Shown here: piece by piece, positions 60,187-64,000 of the stretch | Layout: every line of letters starts with the position of its first letter | How positions within the stretch are numbered: the first letter of the stretch is position 1 | Assembly: GCA_964383465.1 (NCBI GenBank) | Contig: CAYLGT010000002.1 | Coordinates: forward strand, 13,331-77,330 | Length of the DNA stretch: 64,000 bases | Direction: 5' to 3' | Source: CAYLGT01 sp964383465 | Lineage (GTDB): Bacteria; Patescibacteriota; Saccharimonadia; Saccharimonadales; Saccharimonadaceae | Notes under the pieces: model-generated | Seen by the model: only the letters and a program-made list of their open reading frames with translations | Told to the model about the DNA's origin: nothing | The model's database searches: none | Translations under genes and position numbers: made by a program

Positions 60187-60621
60187 ATGAAAACTTATAG
60201 CCAAAAAGCATCTGAAGTTTCCCACAAATGGGTACTCGTTGACGCTAGTAGTGCACCACTTGGTCGCGTCGCTACTGTCATCGCAACCCGTCTGACAGGC
60301 AAGTACAAGCCAACCTACACTCCTTCTATGGATGACGGTGACTACGTCGTAGTTATCAACGCCGACAAACTTGTCCTGACCGGAAACAAGGAAGAATCGA
60401 AAAAGTACTACCGACACACTGGGTTCCCAGGTGGAATCAAAGTGCGAAGCATCAAGGAAGTAAAACAACTCGACTCAACTGCTGCTGTCGTCGCTGCCGT
60501 CAAAGGTATGCTGCCTCGCAACAAACAGCTTGCTGTTCGTTTGACTCGACTTCGAGTATTTCCTGGTGACGTTCACGAACACGCTGCACAGCAGCCGGTA
60601 GAAGTAAAGGTAGGTAAGTAA
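60187..60621 (+). CDS. rplM: 50S ribosomal protein uL13
   Basis: 144 aa. WVLVDASSAPLGRVATVIATRLTGK (in parts), KYYRHTGFPGG, GMLPRNK. ATG is immediately after the rplQ stop. Confidence 0.97.
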   Translation: MKTYSQKASEVSHKWVLVDASSAPLGRVATVIATRLTGKYKPTYTPSMDDGDYVVVINADKLVLTGNKEESKKYYRHTGFPGGIKVRSIKEVKQLDSTAAVVAAVKGMLPRNKQLAVRLTRLRVFPGDVHEHAAQQPVEVKVGK

Positions 60622-60622
60622 C

Positions 60623-61021
60623 ATGGCAAAGAATGAGTATTTCTACGGCCTCGGTCGTCGCAAGAGCGCAACTGCCCGTGCACGACTTACTGGCGGTAAA
60701 GGTAACATCGTCATCAACGGGAAGTCTGCGAGTGACTACTTCTCTGGTAACTCGACGATGCTCGCAGAGCTGACTGACCCACTTGCTGCTATCGGCAAGC
60801 AAAAAGAACTCGACGTTTCACTGGTTATCAGTGGCGGCGGTTTGGCTGGTCAGGTTGACGCTGCAAAACTCGCAATCTCAAAGAGTATCAGCGCTATGAA
60901 CGAAGAGCTTCGCTCGACGCTCAAAAAAGCTGGTTTGCTCAAACGAGACCCACGCGAGAAAGAGCGCAAGAAGTACGGACTCCGTTCTGCACGTAAGCGC
61001 GAACAGTTCTCGAAGCGTTAG
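60623..61021 (+). CDS. rpsI: 30S ribosomal protein uS9
   Basis: 132 aa. GLGRRKSATARARL start, GGGLAGQVDAAKLAISK, and the end RDPREKERKKYGLRSARKREQFSKR (in parts); the final KR contacts P-site tRNA. Last gene of the alpha/rplM-rpsI operon. Confidence 0.98.
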   Translation: MAKNEYFYGLGRRKSATARARLTGGKGNIVINGKSASDYFSGNSTMLAELTDPLAAIGKQKELDVSLVISGGGLAGQVDAAKLAISKSISAMNEELRSTLKKAGLLKRDPREKERKKYGLRSARKREQFSKR

Positions 61022-61034
61022 TACAACGATTTCC

Positions 61035-61066
61035 CAAAATAGCCTCCCTCAGGGGGGGCTATTTTG
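61035..61066. terminator. Bidirectional terminator after rpsI
   Basis: CAAAATAGCC (61035-61044) pairs with GGCTATTTTG (61057-61066) around CCC/GGG; it overlaps the stop of the converging membrane-protein gene. Confidence 0.8.
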
Positions 61067-61622
61067 ATGTCCTGTCAAACATATAAGCCAGCGAAAACCA
61101 CACGAGAGGCCAGGGCAGAAGCATAAAGCCAACAGCAAAGACGACACCTCTTTCTAGAGGAACGTCAACTACGAACGATGTAAGCAAGCACAGAAAGCCG
61201 AGCAGGCTAAATGAGAGCTTCATAGAGAGCGACAAACGACGACTAAGTGTTCGTTTACGTCGCGCGCTGGCTTTGGCGGGGAGAAATACTGGAGAGAGTT
61301 TGGTCGCCATGACATCTGTTTTAGTGTCCAGCTGCCGTATGGTGTGCGCCGGGCCTCGCTTGAGGGCAAACACAACCAAAACGATCGCAAATAACGTAAG
61401 CACTACACTAAGTATGATTATCAGAGGTGCAGGAATACCGCTGACGTCAATGCTCGTTGAGTTTGGGCTGGGCTGGATGACAACGGGGAGGCTCGGCTCC
61501 GGGCTAGTAGAGGCATTTAAAAATACCGGTATGAAGACTGCAAGTGCCCACATCCACTGAAAATAAAGTGACGTATAGCCTAAAAAGGTGTAGAGACGAG
61601 TTGCTTTGAGGGTTTGAAACAT
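61059..61622 (-). CDS. Hypothetical membrane protein, 187 aa
   Basis: Four hydrophobic segments (about residues 17-37, 66-88, 131-150 and 156-178) with a basic cytoplasmic loop between the second and third (KASARRKRTLSRRL). ATG 61622 with GGAG 8 nt upstream and TATGAT-like -10. No known family. Confidence 0.72.
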   Translation of the reverse strand: MFQTLKATRLYTFLGYTSLYFQWMWALAVFIPVFLNASTSPEPSLPVVIQPSPNSTSIDVSGIPAPLIIILSVVLTLFAIVLVVFALKRGPAHTIRQLDTKTDVMATKLSPVFLPAKASARRKRTLSRRLSLSMKLSFSLLGFLCLLTSFVVDVPLERGVVFAVGFMLLPWPLVWFSLAYMFDRTSK

Positions 61623-61638
61623 ATACTAACTCCATCAT

Positions 61639-61676
61639 AACAAATCAGCACCCAGGGTAGGGGGTGCTGATTTGTT
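61639..61676. terminator. Terminator of the rpf-like gene
   Basis: Perfect 15-bp stem AACAAATCAGCACCC (61639-61653)/GGGTGCTGATTTGTT (61662-61676), symmetrical and usable in both directions. Confidence 0.85.
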
Positions 61677-61693
61677 GCTTGAGACTATGAGTC

Positions 61694-62299
61694 TTAGCGA
61701 AGGCTAAGTCGGGCAGAACAGGCTGGCCATGCACCCCAGCCCTGGCGGGCTTGGAGGTTCTGGGCGACGCGAATCTGTTCCTCTCGTGAGGCGTTCTGCG
61801 GTGAACCAGTTCCGCCAGCTGCGTTCCAGCTACTTTGGGTAAACTGGAGACCGCCGTAGTAACCGTTTCCGGTGTTGATCGACCAGTTACCGCCTGACTC
61901 ACATGCTGCGAGCTGGTCCCAAACGCTGCCGTCTGCAACAGCTGGTGCTGCAGGAGCGCTGTAGGTTCGTGCACTTGCAGTCGTGTAGACTGGCGCAGGT
62001 GCCGCTGCGACGTAGTTGGCAGGGATTTCACGCTCAGTGAGCTTTTCCTCAGCCTTTGGAACTCGCAGCTTCTGACCAGGAAAGATTAGGTCAGGGTCAC
62101 TTATGTCGGTGTTCGCAAAGAACATGCGTTCAAAAGTTGTACCGTTTGACTCGGCGATGGCCGTGAGGTTGTCGCCAGCTTGAACAGTGACAAATTTGTC
62201 GGCAGACTTAGTGTTAGTATTTGGCGCAGCTGAAACGTGCGCAGAGCTCACAAATAGCGTGACTGCCAGTGCAGCCACCAAGCTTGTGGCGAATTTCAT
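61694..62299 (-). CDS. Secreted LysM + resuscitation-promoting-factor-like transglycosylase
   Basis: 201 aa. Signal peptide (residues 1-24, hydrophobic core ALAVTLFVSSAHVSA), a LysM peptidoglycan-binding domain (about residues 36-81: VTVQAGDNLTAIAESNGTT, DPDLIFPGQKLRVP), an Ala/Pro linker, and a C-terminal Rpf-like domain (about 125-198) with VWDQLAACESGGNWSINTGNGYYGGLQF in parts. The Glu in ACESGGNW is the expected catalytic acid, and the Cys pair (ACES, ACSA) is also family-typical. Rpf enzymes cleave glycan strands and are best known from Actinobacteria. AGAGGAG SD sits in a hairpin. Confidence 0.9.
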   Translation of the reverse strand: MKFATSLVAALAVTLFVSSAHVSAAPNTNTKSADKFVTVQAGDNLTAIAESNGTTFERMFFANTDISDPDLIFPGQKLRVPKAEEKLTEREIPANYVAAAPAPVYTTASARTYSAPAAPAVADGSVWDQLAACESGGNWSINTGNGYYGGLQFTQSSWNAAGGTGSPQNASREEQIRVAQNLQARQGWGAWPACSARLSLR

Positions 62300-62433
62300 T
62301 GTCTTACTCCTCTGTGAGAGGCTCGAAAGCTTCTCTTACACCCCCGTGTTCTTGTGCTACTGTCGGCATATCTGCGCCGCTACGAGTAGCAGAGGTTATT
62401 TACTCCGAACATACCGCCCGGAAAAAACACGCA
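62300..62433 (-). promoter_or_regulatory. Structured leader of the rpf-like gene (candidate riboswitch)
   Basis: Minus strand. A closing helix CGUGUUUUU (complement of 62423-62431) pairs with AAGAACACG (complement of 62345-62353), enclosing about 70 nt with further stems (CGGUAU/AUGCCG; GCUA/UAGC). Downstream, CCUCU/AGAGG (complement of 62309-62321) hides the SD; an alternative AGAG/CUCU pairing upstream competes with it. No Rfam identity can be assigned by eye. Confidence 0.5.
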
Positions 62434-62439
62434 ATATCA

Positions 62440-62468
62440 AGGATACTCTAAATAAGCGCTTATGTCAA
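62440..62468 (-). promoter_or_regulatory. Promoter of the rpf-like gene
   Basis: Minus strand: TTGACA (complement of 62463-62468), 17-nt spacer, TATCCT (complement of 62440-62445). Consensus -35. Confidence 0.75.
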
Positions 62469-62499
62469 TTATTGATTCGCTTTCATGGCACACTTGATC

Positions 62500-62508
62500 T
62501 GTTATACT
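62500..62508 (+). promoter_or_regulatory. Extended -10 promoter of trpS
   Basis: TGTTATACT, 8 nt before the ATG at 62517, no SD; identical 9-mer to the hisS promoter. Confidence 0.6.
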
Positions 62509-62516
62509 TAGTGTAG

Positions 62517-62803
62517 ATGAAAGAGGTAATACTCACAGGACTACGGGCGAATAATGACCTGCATATAGGTAATTACTTTGGTGCAATGCTCCCCATGGTT
62601 GACATGGCGAAGTCTCGAGCTGACCAGTTCCAGATCAACATGTTTATCCCTGATCTCCATAGCTTTACGACGCCTATCGAGCACGGTGAACTGTACGAGC
62701 AAGTACTGCAAAACGCGCGACTGTTTGTGGGCGCCGGACTCCCGCTCGACAACCCTAGCATCCAGCTCTATCGGCAAAGTTTCGTACCCGCTCATAGTGA
62801 ACT
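62517..62803 (+). CDS. trpS: Tryptophanyl-tRNA synthetase, N-terminal fragment
   Basis: First ~95 residues of a class Ic synthetase: ILTGLRANNDLHIGNYFGAM with the HIGN motif (residues 16-19), FIPDLHSFTTP. The gene runs into a 100-N gap; the KMSKS half is missing. The open frame that continues after the gap belongs to another gene. Compared with the family (~330-350 aa), about 240 residues are lost in the gap, so the gap is much larger than 100 nt. Confidence 0.93.
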
Positions 62804-62903
62804 NNNNNNNNNNNNNNNNNNNNNNNNNNNNNNNNNNNNNNNNNNNNNNNNNNNNNNNNNNNNNNNNNNNNNNNNNNNNNNNNNNNNNNNNNNNNNNNNN
62901 NNN
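62804..62903. other. Assembly gap (100 N) between trpS and the RluA-like gene
   Basis: Exactly 100 Ns. The genes on both sides are different, so at least the end of trpS, any intervening genes, and the start of the next gene are missing. Confidence 0.99.
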
Positions 62904-63740
62904 GATGTCTATGTGGCGCAGTTTTGGCCTGAGTATTCACGTTCGACGTGGCAAAAATACATAGAACGTGGATACGTGACGGTAAATGGCCTCGTTGAAA
63001 CTTCGGTGAAGCGAACGCTAGGCGAAGACGATGAAGTCGCAGTCAACATACCTCCGGAGCCGGACTATAGCGAGCACGAACTTCCAATAGTGTATGAGGA
63101 TGACCATGTGCTTGTCGTTAACAAGCCATCCGGTGTTTTGACGCACGCCAAAGGCGCTCTCAGTGAAGAGTTTACTGTAGCTGACTTCGCAAAGAGTCGT
63201 ATGACAGAGCCGGAAGAAACCAATCGTCCCGGCATAGTTCACCGACTCGACCGCGACACGAGTGGCATCATCATTTGTGCGAAAAATTCACAGACGAAGC
63301 ATCTCCTCCAGAAGCAATTTCAGGATCGCAAAGCCAAAAAGACTTACTTGGCTGTAGTAAGGGGTTTGCCAAAGCAGCTCGAAGGACGGATGGATCTACC
63401 TATAGAACGAAACCCCAAACGTCCTGCCGAGCATAGGGTAGGGGTCAACGGTAAGCCTGCGCAGACCGACTACCGAGTACTTGCGCACAACAAAACGTTC
63501 AGTGTGGTAGAGTTGAAGCCGTTTACGGGTCGTACACACCAGCTCCGCGTGCATCTCGCTCATATCGGTACGCCTATTGCTGGAGATCCCGTGTATGGAG
63601 GCGGCAAAAGTCCCATAGGACGGCTATGCCTGCATGCGCTCGAGCTCGAGATTACTATACCTGTCAGCAAGCGTGAAACATTTACAGCACCTGCGCCCGA
63701 TAATTTTGCGAACCTCGTAGAGGAAATTCAACGTGGATGA
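62904..63740 (+). CDS. RluA-family 23S rRNA pseudouridine synthase (5' truncated by gap)
   Basis: The visible part starts in an N-terminal S4 domain (STWQKYIERGYVTVNGLVETS), followed by the catalytic domain with GIVHRLDRDTSGIIICAKN (catalytic Asp in HRLDRDTSG), KTYLAVVRG, and FTGRTHQLRVHLAHIGTPIAGDPVYGG (in parts). RluD/RluA type; the exact rRNA target is not determinable. Only a few N-terminal residues appear missing. The next gene starts inside its last codons. Confidence 0.93.
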   Translation, partial: DVYVAQFWPEYSRSTWQKYIERGYVTVNGLVETSVKRTLGEDDEVAVNIPPEPDYSEHELPIVYEDDHVLVVNKPSGVLTHAKGALSEEFTVADFAKSRMTEPEETNRPGIVHRLDRDTSGIIICAKNSQTKHLLQKQFQDRKAKKTYLAVVRGLPKQLEGRMDLPIERNPKRPAEHRVGVNGKPAQTDYRVLAHNKTFSVVELKPFTGRTHQLRVHLAHIGTPIAGDPVYGGGKSPIGRLCLHALELEITIPVSKRETFTAPAPDNFANLVEEIQRG

Positions 63741-64000
63741 TTTGCAGCTGAGTCCAGCTACAAAGAAATTTGTCGAGGCGTTTCTAGCCAAGCCTGCCCA
63801 TGCACTTTTTCTGACTGGACCAGTTGGTTCAGGGCTCGGCACACTTGCAGTTCGAATTGCCGAAGCCGTTTGCGAGGACAAGGCGCATGTGACTCATATA
63901 GTTCCGGAAAAAAATCTGATTGCCATCGACCGTATCCGACAGCTTTATGAGCAAACGAAAGGCATCGCAAAAGAGGCGAAGTGCATCGTGATCGATGATG
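63733..64000 (+). CDS. HolB-like DNA polymerase III delta' / AAA+ protein (partial)
   Basis: GTG 63733 overlaps the RluA-like stop by 8 nt; the frame stays open to the window end (89 codons). FLTGPVGSGLGT is a P-loop-like segment in which the Lys of Walker A is Leu, and AKCIVIDD near the end looks like Walker B. Clamp-loader delta' subunits have degenerate P-loops, which fits. A full-length view is needed to exclude another AAA+ protein. Confidence 0.65.
   Translation, partial: MDDLQLSPATKKFVEAFLAKPAHALFLTGPVGSGLGTLAVRIAEAVCEDKAHVTHIVPEKNLIAIDRIRQLYEQTKGIAKEAKCIVIDD

Noticed and set aside
61023..61622. 95-aa plus-strand frame at 61273-61560
   Set aside because: Antisense to a membrane-protein gene with plausible hydrophobic segments, SD and promoter; the plus-strand frame has none.
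62517..63740. A single 407-aa gene across the N gap
   Set aside because: The two halves belong to unrelated families and the gap length is a placeholder.

Overview
The window looks like a chromosomal contig from a Patescibacteria/CPR bacterium, most likely Candidatus Saccharibacteria (TM7). The evidence is the gene content: a contiguous rpoBC, str, S10, spc and alpha ribosomal region without rpmD (bL30/uL30, whose loss is a known CPR trait). There are many short orphan genes, a single tRNA, and no central-metabolism genes. TGA is used as a normal stop, so the UGA=Gly recoding of Gracilibacteria/Absconditabacteria does not apply. The genus-level assignment is inference. Two runs of exactly 100 Ns (54638-54737 and 62804-62903) are scaffold gaps. 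They interrupt secY and falsely join trpS to an RluA-type pseudouridine synthase.

Layout. 1-10.8 kb: DNA repair and housekeeping (radA, PIN-TRAM protein, a large class A PBP, tyrS, a TauE/SafE-like permease, recG, rsmD). 10.8-18.8 kb: tRNA-Leu(UAG), a Nudix hydrolase, a GNAT protein, a SPOUT methyltransferase, hisS, tig and clpP, interleaved with orphan small genes. 18.8-33.0 kb: rpoB-rpoC, rpsL-rpsG-(CxxC protein)-fusA, two hypothetical genes and tuf. 33-45 kb: an accessory stretch that separates rpsJ from the rest of the S10 operon. It holds an AarF/UbiB kinase operon, a tandem triplet of paralogous small proteins, a YtxH-like protein, two M15 D,D-carboxypeptidases flanking a CapA-like protein, and more orphan genes. 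45.2-61.0 kb: rplC through rplO, secY, two membrane proteins, infA, rpmJ, rpsM, rpsK, rpsD, rpoA, rplQ, rplM and rpsI. 61-64 kb: a membrane protein, a secreted LysM-Rpf protein with a long structured leader, the trpS fragment, the RluA fragment and the start of a HolB-like gene.

Most striking observations. (1) At least five single-gene orphan cassettes (11.6, 16.6, 17.3, 18.4 and 38.8 kb) carry an 8-14 nt segment in the 5' leader that is perfectly complementary to a segment just after, or overlapping, the stop codon. The complementary sequences differ from cassette to cassette. Several involve or lie next to the Shine-Dalgarno (SD) sequence or a leader hairpin, which suggests an undescribed 5'-3' UTR pairing switch. 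(2) RpoC has lost the cysteines of both canonical zinc sites, and bL36, uS14 and uS4 are also Cys-free. (3) clpP carries a CIRCE-type operator (HrcA) on an essentially leaderless promoter. (4) The rpf-like gene has a roughly 130-nt leader that can fold into a closed domain followed by an SD-sequestering hairpin. (5) Many genes start 6-10 nt downstream of an (often extended) -10 box with no SD, which implies common leaderless or near-leaderless translation.

Functionally the window combines the transcription/translation core with cell-wall enzymes (PBP, two VanY-like peptidases, CapA-like protein, LysM-Rpf). The latter fits an epibiont that remodels its own wall and possibly that of an actinobacterial host.
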